A stretch of 5,478 nucleotides of DNA from Curvibacter sp. Its GTDB lineage: Bacteria; Pseudomonadota; Gammaproteobacteria; Burkholderiales; Burkholderiaceae_C. Shown here one piece after another: positions 1 through 5,478 of the stretch. The notes beneath the pieces are model-generated. The model saw only the letters and a list, made by a program, of their open reading frames with translations. It was not told where the DNA came from and did no database searches. Position numbers and translations under genes: made by a program. The stretch spans positions 1 through 5,478 of the forward strand of contig DNQP01000061.1 in assembly GCA_003500955.1 (NCBI GenBank), written 5' to 3'. The stretch's first letter is position 1, and each line of letters starts with the position of its first letter.

Positions 1-28
1 GGGGGGGGGGGGGGGGGGGGGGGGGGGG
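1..28. repeat. 28-base poly-G homopolymer at the window edge
   Basis: The first 28 bases are all G. A run like this at the very end of a contig is typical of no-signal reads from two-colour sequencing. Read on the minus strand, however, it is a C run lying in the tonB frame, where it would encode consecutive prolines exactly where TonB proteins carry their proline-rich linker. Sequence alone cannot separate an artefact from a genuine, or artificially lengthened, polyproline tract. Confidence 0.9.
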
Positions 29-209
29 CGGCCGGTGGGCTGATGAATTCGCTGAGGATCTCGCCGGGCACGATGATCTCCACCGCGCGGCGCATCAGCC
101 CGGCCTGTAGCGCCCAGAGCACGGCCACGTGCAGCAGGATCACGCTGGCGGCAATCAGCAGGCGACGGTTCATGATGGGCGCGGTTGGGGCCATGAGAGA
201 CAGGCTCAT
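1..209 (-). CDS. tonB: TonB energy transducer, N-terminal fragment
   Basis: TonB sits in the inner membrane with ExbB/ExbD and transmits proton-motive force across the periplasm to outer-membrane receptors. About 61 codons are visible before the poly-G edge. A short cytoplasmic head is followed by Asn14-Arg15-Arg16, one membrane span at about residues 17-38 (LLIAASVILLHVAVLWALQ) with a central His27 in the place of the conserved TonB His, then a basic Arg-Arg exit and a segment ending in SPPAA, the start of the usual proline-rich linker. The Ser22 to His27 spacing is one residue longer than the classic SxxxH. The C-terminal domain lies off the window. ATG at 209 is the first start after an in-frame TAG at 237-239; ATGs at 194 and 173 are alternatives. 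None has a strong ribosome site: AGGGA lies about 20 bases upstream of 209. A Fur-box promoter lies about 110 bases upstream. The family call rests on the N-terminus only. Confidence 0.8.
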   Translation of the reverse strand, partial: MSLSLMAPTAPIMNRRLLIAASVILLHVAVLWALQAGLMRRAVEIIVPGEILSEFISPPAAPPPPPPPP

Positions 210-236
210 ATTCTCGGACGAGGTCGCTTCCCTGTC

Positions 237-308
237 CTATTTCCTGAGGATCCAGCAGCTCGCCAGGGCGACCAGCACCAGACTGAGCAGGAGGATCAGG
301 ATGAACAT
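237..308 (-). CDS. possible 23-residue hydrophobic mini-protein or leader peptide before tonB
   Basis: ATG at 308 opens a 23-codon frame ending in TAG (237-239). It translates to MFILILLLSLVLVALASCWI followed by LRK: one continuous membrane-like helix with a basic C-terminal tail and a single Cys. Nearly every codon ends in G or C (exceptions AGT and AAA), as in the neighbouring genes. It lies just below a Fur-box promoter. The -10 candidate TATACT (315-320) would place transcription start at or next to the A of this ATG, and no Shine-Dalgarno precedes it, so a leaderless message is plausible. It is in the same frame as tonB, separated by one TAG and nine sense codons with no ATG, GTG or TTG among them. 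It could be a small membrane protein of the TonB-ExbBD complex, a translational leader for tonB, or chance. I do not recognise a family. Confidence 0.35.
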   Translation of the reverse strand: MFILILLLSLVLVALASCWILRK

Positions 309-314
309 GTGGGC

Positions 315-343
315 AGTATAAACGATAATCGTTATCATTTGAC
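315..343 (-). promoter_or_regulatory. predicted sigma-70 promoter for tonB
   Basis: Reading the minus strand, TATACT at 320-315 matches five of six bases of the -10 consensus. A 17-base spacer (337-321) separates it from GTCAAA at 343-338, a poor -35 matching three of six. The Fur box fills the spacer, the expected position for repression by Fur. Predicted transcription start is about 308. The -35 element lies inside the last codons of the upstream oxidase gene. Confidence 0.6.
321..337. promoter_or_regulatory. Fur box controlling the tonB promoter
   Basis: CGATAATCGTTATCA at 323-337 matches 12 of the 14 specified positions of the 7-1-7 Fur consensus TGATAATnATTATCA. A perfect 13-base palindrome, AACGATAATCGTT, spans 321-333. 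It sits between the -10 and -35 of the tonB promoter and overlaps the TGA stop of the oxidase gene (335-337). Iron-loaded Fur would block tonB transcription and release it under iron starvation, which fits the TonB and siderophore-receptor context. Confidence 0.85.
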
Positions 344-1483
344 GGGTTCTGTCCCGTCGTTGCCCAGCAAGGCGGGGCTGGCCTGGTCCAGCGTGCGGCA
401 ACCGGTCAGCGCCATGGCGATCTCCAGTTCGTCGCGCAGCAGACGCAGCACATGGGCAACGCCGACCGCGCCGGCATTGGCCAGGCCGTACAGATAGGGG
501 CGGCCCAGCAGCACGGCATCGGCCCCGAGCGCCATGGCCTTGAGCACATCGGTGCCCCGCCGCAGGCCGCCGTCGACCAGCACCGCCATGCGGCCGCCGA
601 CCTCCTGGACGATCCGCGGCAGCGCCGAGGCGGTGCTCGGTGTCGTGTCCAGCGTACGACCGCCGTGGTTGGACACCACGAGGCCCGCCACCTGCAGGCC
701 CAGGGCCTGGCGTGCGTCCAGCGGATGCAGCACGCCCTTGAGCAGCAGGGGCAGGCGGGTGCGGGACTGCAGCCAGCTCACGTCGTCCCAGGTCGGTGCC
801 TGCGCCAGCAGGGCGTCGAACAGCGCACTCTGGCCGGCGTGCAGTGGCTGTGGCGGCGGTGGCGGCAGCGTCTCCAGATGAACAGCGCGCACCTGCGGCG
901 GCAGGCGGAAGCCGGCGCGGCGTTCACGGTCGCGCGCGCCGCTGGACGGCGCATCCACCGTCAGCACCAGCGCCTCGTAACCGGCACGCTCCGCGCGTTG
1001 CACAAGCTCCAGCGTGTGCCCACGGTCATGCTGCATGTAGAGCTGGAACCACAGCGGTCCCCGCCCGGGCTCCGTCTGCATGGCCCGGGCCACCTCCTCC
1101 ATCGGCACGCTGGACTGGGTGCTCAGCACCAGGCCGGCGCCGAGCGCCGCCGCCGCATGCGCGCTGGCGAGTTCGCCATCGGCATGGGCCAGCTTCTGGA
1201 AGGCCAGGGGCGCGAGCAGGATGGGATGGGCCAGCGTGCGTCCCAGCAGTTCGACGCGGGTGTGCCCGCCGGCGAGCGGCCGCAAGACCCGCGGCCAGAG
1301 CTCCAGACGATCCCAGGCGTTGCGGTTGGCGCGCAGCGTCAGTTCATCGGCAGCCCCACCGCTGAAGTAGGCCCAGGCCTGCGCATCCAGCCGGGTACGG
1401 GCCTGCGCTTCGTGGTCGGCCAGGTTCACGATGCCCGCCGGCAGGGATGCAACCTCGGGCACGCGTGTCACAGATCGATCCAC
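335..1483 (-). CDS. FMN-dependent alpha-hydroxy acid oxidase/dehydrogenase (lactate/glycolate/mandelate family)
   Basis: This family oxidises 2-hydroxy acids to 2-keto acids on an FMN-carrying TIM barrel. At 382 residues the length is normal and the active-site set is complete: Tyr39 ([10 protein letters not shown]), Tyr149 in FQLY, Asp177 in LTVDAP, Lys249 in LLLKG, His273 and Arg276 in SNHGGR, and the FMN-phosphate loops VLVDGG (301-306) and LLGRP (325-329). The loop between about residues 192 and 235 is proline-rich (LPPPPPQP) and carries no long hydrophobic stretch, so it gives no sign of the membrane anchor of classical LldD. The substrate cannot be read from sequence. GTG at 1483 overlaps the hydroxylase gene by 16 bases. 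A GTG at 1471 forms a four-base GTGA overlap with the hydroxylase stop and is an equally good, coupled start giving 378 residues. Neither has a clear Shine-Dalgarno. It is the third gene of the receptor operon. The TGA stop lies inside the downstream Fur box. Confidence 0.93.
   Translation of the reverse strand: MDRSVTRVPEVASLPAGIVNLADHEAQARTRLDAQAWAYFSGGAADELTLRANRNAWDRLELWPRVLRPLAGGHTRVELLGRTLAHPILLAPLAFQKLAHADGELASAHAAAALGAGLVLSTQSSVPMEEVARAMQTEPGRGPLWFQLYMQHDRGHTLELVQRAERAGYEALVLTVDAPSSGARDRERRAGFRLPPQVRAVHLETLPPPPPQPLHAGQSALFDALLAQAPTWDDVSWLQSRTRLPLLLKGVLHPLDARQALGLQVAGLVVSNHGGRTLDTTPSTASALPRIVQEVGGRMAVLVDGGLRRGTDVLKAMALGADAVLLGRPYLYGLANAGAVGVAHVLRLLRDELEIAMALTGCRTLDQASPALLGNDGTEPVK
341..358 (-). 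other. perfect 6-bp hairpin at the 3' end of the oxidase gene
   Basis: GACGGG ACAGAA CCCGTC on the minus strand forms a perfect six-base-pair stem with a six-base loop. It lies within the last codons of the oxidase, just before its stop and the Fur box. No U tract follows, so it is not a convincing intrinsic terminator. It might slow read-through into tonB or protect the 3' end of the upstream message, or be incidental. Confidence 0.3.
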
Positions 1484-2154
1484 TGGCGCAGCAGGTTGTG
1501 GTAGGTCGCCGTCAGCCCGATGACGGCCGGGTCCTCGTCGCCGATGCGGGTGCGCAGCTGCCGCAGATGCAGGTCCATGTCGTAGAGCAAGCGGCGCTGC
1601 TCATCGCTGCGCACCATGCTCTGGACCCAGAAGAAGCAGGCCAGCCGGGCGCCCCGGGTGACCGGTTCGACCCGGTGCACGCTGGTGCCGGGGTAGACCA
1701 CCGCGTCCCCAGCGGCGAGCTTGACGCGCTGGTGGCCGAAGGTGTCCTCCACGACCAGCTCGCCGCCTTCGTAATCCTCGGGACTGCTGAGGAAGAGCGT
1801 GCAGGAGATGTCGGTGCGCACCCGGCCGGCACCGTTGCGCAGGAAGCGCACGGCGCTGTCGACATGGTTGCCGAAGGCGTTGTGCGCGCCGCTGTAGCGG
1901 TTGGCCAGGGGCGGGGAGATCTGCTTGGGCAAGGTGGCGGCAAAGAATTCCGGGCTGCGCTCCAGGCCGGCCAGCACCAGCTGCTGCAGGGCCCGGTTCT
2001 CCTCGCTGGCTTCCGCGAGCTGCTCGTTGTTCTTGGCCAGCGCTGCCTGCTCGCCGGAGGTGCTGCGCCCATCCACCCAGGCGGCGCGCTGCAGCAGCCT
2101 GCGAGCCTGCGACAGCTCCGGGGCGCCAAGGATGCGGGGGATGTGCAGCAGCAT
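1468..2154 (-). CDS. piuC: Fe2+/2-oxoglutarate-dependent PKHD-type hydroxylase, PiuC/YbiX family
   Basis: This is a non-haem iron dioxygenase of the PiuC/YbiX type, habitually encoded next to catecholate-siderophore receptors; its physiological substrate is not settled. It is 228 residues long, close to the E. coli YbiX length. The double-stranded beta-helix fold shows the iron ligands His97 and Asp99 ([10 protein letters not shown]) and His160 ([10 protein letters not shown]), and Arg170 ten residues later ([10 protein letters not shown]) as the 2-oxoglutarate anchor. [17 protein letters not shown] and the C-terminal [10 protein letters not shown] are also characteristic. The N-terminal LLHIPRIL and the W-DGR pattern at 26-30 are typical of the family. 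ATG at 2154 starts 17 bases after the receptor stop, with GGGAG (2165-2169) ten bases upstream. The end overlaps the oxidase gene, so the three genes form one transcript. It has no signal peptide and should be cytoplasmic. Confidence 0.95.
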   Translation of the reverse strand: MLLHIPRILGAPELSQARRLLQRAAWVDGRSTSGEQAALAKNNEQLAEASEENRALQQLVLAGLERSPEFFAATLPKQISPPLANRYSGAHNAFGNHVDSAVRFLRNGAGRVRTDISCTLFLSSPEDYEGGELVVEDTFGHQRVKLAAGDAVVYPGTSVHRVEPVTRGARLACFFWVQSMVRSDEQRRLLYDMDLHLRQLRTRIGDEDPAVIGLTATYHNLLRQWIDL

Positions 2155-2164
2155 GGGGTGCAGT

Positions 2165-2169
2165 CTCCC
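2165..2169 (-). promoter_or_regulatory. ribosome binding site of piuC
   Basis: GGGAG on the minus strand lies ten bases before the ATG at 2154, inside the 17-base gap after the receptor stop codon. It is the clearest Shine-Dalgarno in the operon and supports that start. Confidence 0.6.
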
Positions 2170-2171
2170 GG

Positions 2172-4421
2172 TCAGAAGCGCGTGCCGAGCGTGAACTTCA
2201 CAGCCCTGGGCGCCCCGGTCACCACGAAGCCAGGGTAGAGCTGGTCACCGTAGAGCTTGTCGCCGATGTTGGTGATGGTGACTTGGCCGTAAGTGTCCTG
2301 GGTGAACTTGTATTCCATCATGGCGTCGGCCACCACATAGCCCGGCGCGCTGTTGGTCGTCGAGGCCGCGCCGCTGGTGCCCTGCAGCGGCCGGTTCTCC
2401 GACACGCCGTTGAAGCCGCCCGCAAAGCGCAGCTTGGGCGTGGACTGGTAGCTCAGCCAGACGCTGCCCGAGTGCTTGGGCGTCAGGCCCACGCGCTGGC
2501 CGACGCTGGCCTGGGCGGTGCTGCCCGCCTGGTCGATCTTGGCCTCCGGCACCCAGGCGTAGGACAGGTAGAGCTCCCACTTCGGGCTCAGCCGGCCTAC
2601 GACGTCCAACTCGACGCCGGCCGCATGGCGCTTGCCCGAGAGCAGGTAGGAGGAGCCGGCGAAATCCGAGTCCGTGGTGCGCTCGTTGTACTTCTCGGTC
2701 CAGAACAGGGGGAGGCGGGTCGAGAGCTGCTTGCGCAGCCAGTCGAGCTTGGTACCGATCTCGAGGTTGCGGCTCTTTTCCGGCGGTGTGTTGGCGTTCT
2801 GCGGCGTCACGTACTGATAGGTGTCGGCCGAGGTGTTGAACGAGGTGCTGTAGGACACGTGGTAGGAGCTGTCATCCGTGGGCTGGTAGAGCAGGCCCCA
2901 GCGTTGGCTCCAGACGTTGTTGCTCAGCTCGGTCTGCAGCGTACCGTTGGGTACGTTGGTGCTGGTGTTCGGATAGGTCCGCTGCCGGAAGTCGCCGTTG
3001 AAGGCGTCGAAGCGCAGGCCGGCCAGCAGCTTCCAGGACGGCGCGATCTGCAGCAGGTCCTGTACATAGAAGCCGACCGAGGTGGCCGAGTAGTGGTTGG
3101 TCTCTCGGTAGACCGGCTCCACCGACAGGGTCCGCCCGTCATCCGGCGTGCCCAGGGTGGTGTTGCCCTTGTTGTAGTTGGTTCCCACGGTGCCCCAGGC
3201 GCCGTAGCGCTGCGCTTTCTCAACGGCGGCATCGACCCCGGCGAGCACCTCGTTCTTCAGGCCCAGCCAGTCGAACTTGTTGCTGTAGTCGCTCTGCACG
3301 TAAGTGCCGTCGTAGCGGTCCTTGCGGGGAGCCAGGCCCGAGCGGGTCATGACCGTGGCCGGGTTGAGATTGGCGGCGGTGGTGCCCGCGGCAAAGCCGG
3401 CGCGGGTGCCCCATTGCGAGCGGTCAAAGCTGCCCGAGCGGAACTGGCTGCGCAACTCGCCGCCATCGTCGAAGCGATGGACGTGCTTGCCGTGCATGTA
3501 ACTGGCTCGGCCCTTGAGGTAGTCGCTGCGTGTGCCGTAGAAGTCGCCCGGCTCCACCTTGGGCACGGTGCCGCCCAGCCAGGAGATGCCGGCCTGGGGA
3601 ATGTTGTCCACATCGAGGTGGAACAGGCCGATGGAGAACTCGTCGCGCTGCCCGATGCCCCAGCGGAACGTCGGCGCCACGCCGTACTTGTCGATTTCCG
3701 CGCCACCGTTGTGGGCCTTGGTGGACATCACGTTGAGGCGCAGGGCCGCGTCTTCTCCGGTGACCCAGTTGAAGTCGCCGGTGGTCCGCGCGTAGCCGCG
3801 GCTGCCCACCGTGGCCTCGACCTGATGCTCGGTCATCAGGCGCGGCTGTTTGGTCACCTGGTTGATCACGCCGCCTGTCGAGCCCCGGCCGAAGATCATC
3901 GAGGCCGAGCCACGCATGACCTCGATGCGGTCATAGTTGAAGGTGTCACGGTCGTACTGCGAGGGATCGCGCATGCCGTCGATCAACAGATCGCCCACCG
4001 TGGCCACGGGAAAGCCGCGCAGACGGATGTCCTGGTCCGTGCCGTTCTCCGTTGCCGCAAAGGTGATGCCCGCGGTGTGGTGCAGGGCTTCCCGCAGCGT
4101 GTCCAGCTTGCGGTCGTCCATCAGCTTCTCGGTGATGACCGACACGGACTGCGGGATGTCGCGGATGTCCTGGTTGCCCTTGCCGATCTGGGTCCGGCGG
4201 GTCTGGAACGCATCCTTGCCTTCTGCTTCCTCTGCCTTCTCGCGCACGGTCACCGTGCCCAGCGTCGGGCCCTCGGTGGCTGACGCCGAGCTTTGGGCCC
4301 AGCTGCTCACGGACGCCGCCAGCAACAGGGTACCCAGGGGCAAGAGGGCCACATGTTTGGTTGGGAGGGGAGGGGTCGCGCGTGTCGAAGCGCGTGGGTG
4401 CCGGCGGGATCGTTGGGCCAT
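2172..4421 (-). CDS. TonB-dependent siderophore receptor, Fiu/PiuA-like
   Basis: This is an outer-membrane gated beta-barrel that imports ferric siderophore using TonB energy. It has 749 residues. The N-terminus is long and basic (residues 1-23), followed by a hydrophobic core at about 24-39 and a likely signal-peptidase site after Ala42 (SSWA then QSS). A TonB-box-like stretch, LGTVTVRE, is at 54-61. The plug spans roughly 84-195: [30 protein letters not shown], and the closing [20 protein letters not shown] then [10 protein letters not shown]. The remainder is a 22-strand-type barrel ending FTLGTRF with the C-terminal Phe recognised by the Bam machinery. Adjacency to piuC and the [17 protein letters not shown] plug segment point to the Fiu/PiuA catecholate group, but the ligand is inferred. 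ATG at 4421 is preceded by a weak CAGG eight bases upstream. The promoter and operator lie about 100 bases upstream. Confidence 0.95.
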   Translation of the reverse strand: MAQRSRRHPRASTRATPPLPTKHVALLPLGTLLLAASVSSWAQSSASATEGPTLGTVTVREKAEEAEGKDAFQTRRTQIGKGNQDIRDIPQSVSVITEKLMDDRKLDTLREALHHTAGITFAATENGTDQDIRLRGFPVATVGDLLIDGMRDPSQYDRDTFNYDRIEVMRGSASMIFGRGSTGGVINQVTKQPRLMTEHQVEATVGSRGYARTTGDFNWVTGEDAALRLNVMSTKAHNGGAEIDKYGVAPTFRWGIGQRDEFSIGLFHLDVDNIPQAGISWLGGTVPKVEPGDFYGTRSDYLKGRASYMHGKHVHRFDDGGELRSQFRSGSFDRSQWGTRAGFAAGTTAANLNPATVMTRSGLAPRKDRYDGTYVQSDYSNKFDWLGLKNEVLAGVDAAVEKAQRYGAWGTVGTNYNKGNTTLGTPDDGRTLSVEPVYRETNHYSATSVGFYVQDLLQIAPSWKLLAGLRFDAFNGDFRQRTYPNTSTNVPNGTLQTELSNNVWSQRWGLLYQPTDDSSYHVSYSTSFNTSADTYQYVTPQNANTPPEKSRNLEIGTKLDWLRKQLSTRLPLFWTEKYNERTTDSDFAGSSYLLSGKRHAAGVELDVVGRLSPKWELYLSYAWVPEAKIDQAGSTAQASVGQRVGLTPKHSGSVWLSYQSTPKLRFAGGFNGVSENRPLQGTSGAASTTNSAPGYVVADAMMEYKFTQDTYGQVTITNIGDKLYGDQLYPGFVVTGAPRAVKFTLGTRF

Positions 4422-4517
4422 GGTGGATGCCTGAGTTCAAGGAGGATGGTTGCTGGCTGGCTACCACCGGCCCTGACGAGACATCAGGCAGGTTTTGCTG
4501 GCGACGAAAGTTAAGGC

Positions 4518-4546
4518 ATTATATACAAATACGAATCATTTGTATT
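4518..4546 (-). promoter_or_regulatory. predicted sigma-70 promoter of the receptor-piuC-oxidase operon
   Basis: On the minus strand TATAAT at 4523-4518 is a perfect -10 element. A 17-base spacer separates it from AATACA at 4546-4541, a weak -35 matching three of six bases. Predicted start is about 4511, giving a leader of some 90 bases. Both -35 and spacer are buried in the palindromic operator, so a bound repressor would exclude RNA polymerase. Confidence 0.7.
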
Positions 4547-4551
4547 TGTAT
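4523..4551. promoter_or_regulatory. 29-bp near-perfect palindrome, probable Fur operator
   Basis: The segment is an inverted repeat centred on C4537. Thirteen of the fourteen base pairs are complementary; only G4533/T4541 fails. The core reads ACGAATCATTTGT, flanked by outer ATACAAAT and ATTTGTAT arms. The core has the AATCATT heart of Fur boxes but fits the 7-1-7 consensus only moderately (8 of 14). Position over the promoter of an iron-uptake receptor makes Fur the leading candidate. The unusually long symmetry would also allow two overlapping Fur dimers or another dimeric repressor. Confidence 0.7.
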
Positions 4552-4680
4552 GTAAATCGTCGCGTTTCCGTGCGCAGCGGGTTCCGGCGGGGTGGAAAAG
4601 GCGCGCGGGGGGCGCGAACCTCGCGGACATCGTGACCAGGGGGGCATGTCGGGCACGGCCGGCACGGGGGAGGCGTGTCG

Positions 4681-4702
4681 CTGGCGCCAGTGGCTGCGCC
4701 AG
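4681..4702 (-). terminator. hairpin downstream of ppsR, possible weak terminator
   Basis: CTGGCGC (4681-4687) and GCGCCAG (4696-4702) form a seven-base-pair GC-rich stem with an eight-base loop, 26 bases past the ppsR stop. On the transcribed strand no U tract follows, so if it ends transcription it would do so poorly or with Rho. Its location between two co-directional genes with different regulation is the main argument for a function. Confidence 0.35.
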
Positions 4703-4728
4703 TCGGTGGAGTGGTGAGGCGGGTGGGC

Positions 4729-5478
4729 TCAGTAGCTCAGCCGTTCCGGCCGGATCTCCTGCAGGATGGTGGTGGCGATCTCCTCGATGGACTTGGTTGT
4801 CGTCGAGAGCCAACGGATGCCCGCGCGGCGCATCATGGCCTCGGCCTCGGCCACTTCCATGCGGCAGTTCTCCAGCGAGGCGTACTTGGAGTTGGGGCGC
4901 CGCTCGTTGCGGATCTCGCTCAGGCGCTCGGGGTTGATGGTCAGGCCAAAGATCTTGGCCTTGTGCGGCACCAGGGCCGGGGGCAGGGTCTTGCGTTCGA
5001 AGTCCTCGGGGATCAGTGGGTAGTTGGAGGCCTTGAGGCCGTACTGCATGGCGAGGTAGAGCGAGGTGGGCGTCTTGCCGCTGCGGCTCACGCCGACCAG
5101 GATGATGTCCGAGCTCTCCAGGTCCTTGTTCGACTGCCCGTCGTCGTGCGCGAGCGAGAAGTTGATCGCCTCGATGCGGTCGTGGTAGGCCTGGCTCTTG
5201 CTCACGTCGCTGAAGCGGCCGATGCGGTGGTTGGACTTGATGCCGAACTCGTCTTCGAGCGGGTTGACGAAGGTGCCGAACATGTCCAGCAGCATGCCCT
5301 TGCAGCCTTCGGTGATGACCTGGTGCACGGCCTCGTTGGCCAGCGTGGTGAAGACGATGGGGCGCTTGCCTTCGACCTCGGCCGTGTGGTTGATCTGGCG
5401 CACCGCCTGGTGGGCCTTGTCCACGGTGTCGATGAAGGGCAGGCGCACATGGTGCAGATTGATTTCGAACTGCGCCAG
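4729..5478 (-). CDS. ppsR: PEP synthetase regulatory protein (bifunctional kinase/pyrophosphorylase), N-terminus off window
   Basis: PPSR (DUF299 family) inactivates phosphoenolpyruvate synthase by ADP-dependent phosphorylation of a threonine and reactivates it by phosphate-dependent dephosphorylation, tuning the pyruvate to PEP step of gluconeogenesis in the cytoplasm. The visible 249 codons run without interruption to the right edge. The frame reads LAQFEINLHHVRLPFIDTVD there, so the real start lies beyond; about 25 residues are missing compared with the 277-residue E. coli protein. The nucleotide-binding P-loop GVSRSGKTPTS lies at about visible residues 129-139, preceded by the family's NFSLAHDDG. 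FGLTINPERL, NSKYASLENCRMEVAEAE and the C-terminal SIEEIATTIL are strong family matches. ppsA is often adjacent and divergent, so it may lie just beyond the edge. The gene is unrelated in function to the iron genes and is simply the upstream neighbour. Confidence 0.96.
   Translation of the reverse strand: MAQFEINLHHVRLPFIDTVDKAHQAVRQINHTAEVEGKRPIVFTTLANEAVHQVITEGCKGMLLDMFGTFVNPLEDEFGIKSNHRIGRFSDVSKSQAYHDRIEAINFSLAHDDGQSNKDLESSDIILVGVSRSGKTPTSLYLAMQYGLKASNYPLIPEDFERKTLPPALVPHKAKIFGLTINPERLSEIRNERRPNSKYASLENCRMEVAEAEAMMRRAGIRWLSTTTKSIEEIATTILQEIRPERLSY

Larger units (their letters stand above)
4422..4728. other. 307-base intergenic region between ppsR and the receptor gene
   Basis: I see no convincing coding frame here. 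From the ppsR side it holds a GC-rich stretch with a hairpin (4681-4702), a G/C-rich segment without clear signals (about 4560-4680), the AT-rich promoter-operator (4518-4551), and a leader of about 90 bases before the receptor start. The switch from GC-rich surroundings to the AT-rich island is abrupt and marks the control region. A weak CCTGA/TCAGG inverted repeat in the leader (4472-4488) is too short to interpret. Confidence 0.7.

Noticed and set aside
237..239. TAG as a stop mutation breaking a longer tonB gene
   Set aside because: The downstream frame already has a complete TonB head and membrane span, so an added upstream hydrophobic helix is not needed; a separate small ORF explains it better.
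43..321. Plus-strand frame of 92 codons at the left end
   Set aside because: It lies opposite tonB and the mini-ORF and crosses the tonB promoter region; the product looks like an Arg/Ser-rich shadow.
452..1504. Long plus-strand open frame of 350 codons opposite the oxidase gene
   Set aside because: It is antisense to a complete, motif-rich enzyme. Its translation is rich in Arg, Gln, Gly and Ala with no recognisable domain, as expected of a shadow frame in high-GC DNA.
2283..4283. Plus-strand open frame of 666 codons opposite the receptor gene
   Set aside because: The receptor on the minus strand has signal peptide, plug and barrel end. The antisense product has repetitive Val/Ala/Gly/Arg composition and no domain.
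4472..4488. CCTGA/TCAGG inverted repeat in the receptor leader as a riboswitch or attenuator
   Set aside because: Five base pairs with a seven-base loop are expected by chance, and no conserved riboswitch elements or U tract accompany it.
4511..4813. Minus-strand frame of 100 codons across the ppsR-receptor gap
   Set aside because: It begins inside ppsR in another frame, has biased Pro/Arg/His composition, and ends by running through the operator and promoter; no ribosome site was seen.

Overview
The window is high-GC DNA with the gene content and protein style of a betaproteobacterium, most likely order Burkholderiales and possibly a Comamonadaceae-type genome. That placement is my inference from the regulatory-protein, TonB and FMN-oxidase sequences, not from a search. 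Every gene I can support is on the minus strand, so transcription runs from right to left. The window starts with a 28-base G homopolymer, which is either a sequencing or assembly end artefact or the edge of a polyproline-coding tract.

From right to left: (1) the 3' part of ppsR, the PEP synthetase regulatory kinase/phosphorylase, which runs off the right edge (4729-5478); (2) a 307-base non-coding gap with a weak hairpin after ppsR and, nearer the next gene, an AT-rich promoter (TATAAT) embedded in a 29-bp near-perfect palindrome that looks like a Fur-type operator; (3) a TonB-dependent siderophore receptor of the Fiu/PiuA kind (2172-4421); (4) after 17 bases, a PiuC/YbiX-type Fe(II)/2-oxoglutarate hydroxylase (1468-2154); (5) overlapping it, an FMN-dependent alpha-hydroxy acid oxidase (335-1483); (6) a second Fur-box promoter straddling the oxidase stop codon; (7) a possible 23-residue hydrophobic mini-protein (237-308); and (8) in the same reading frame after an amber stop, the N-terminus of a TonB protein, cut by the left edge (1-209).

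The working picture is an iron-starvation locus. Under low iron, Fur releases two promoters. The first drives receptor, hydroxylase and oxidase as a tightly packed operon. The second drives a TonB energy transducer (probably with ExbB/ExbD beyond the left edge), which would power the receptor. The receptor-PiuC pair is a known arrangement (fiu-ybiX in E. coli, piuA-piuC in Pseudomonas). The overlapping flavin oxidase as third member, and the leaderless-looking hydrophobic mini-ORF in frame with tonB, are the less usual parts. I see no mobile element, CRISPR array, tRNA or rRNA.
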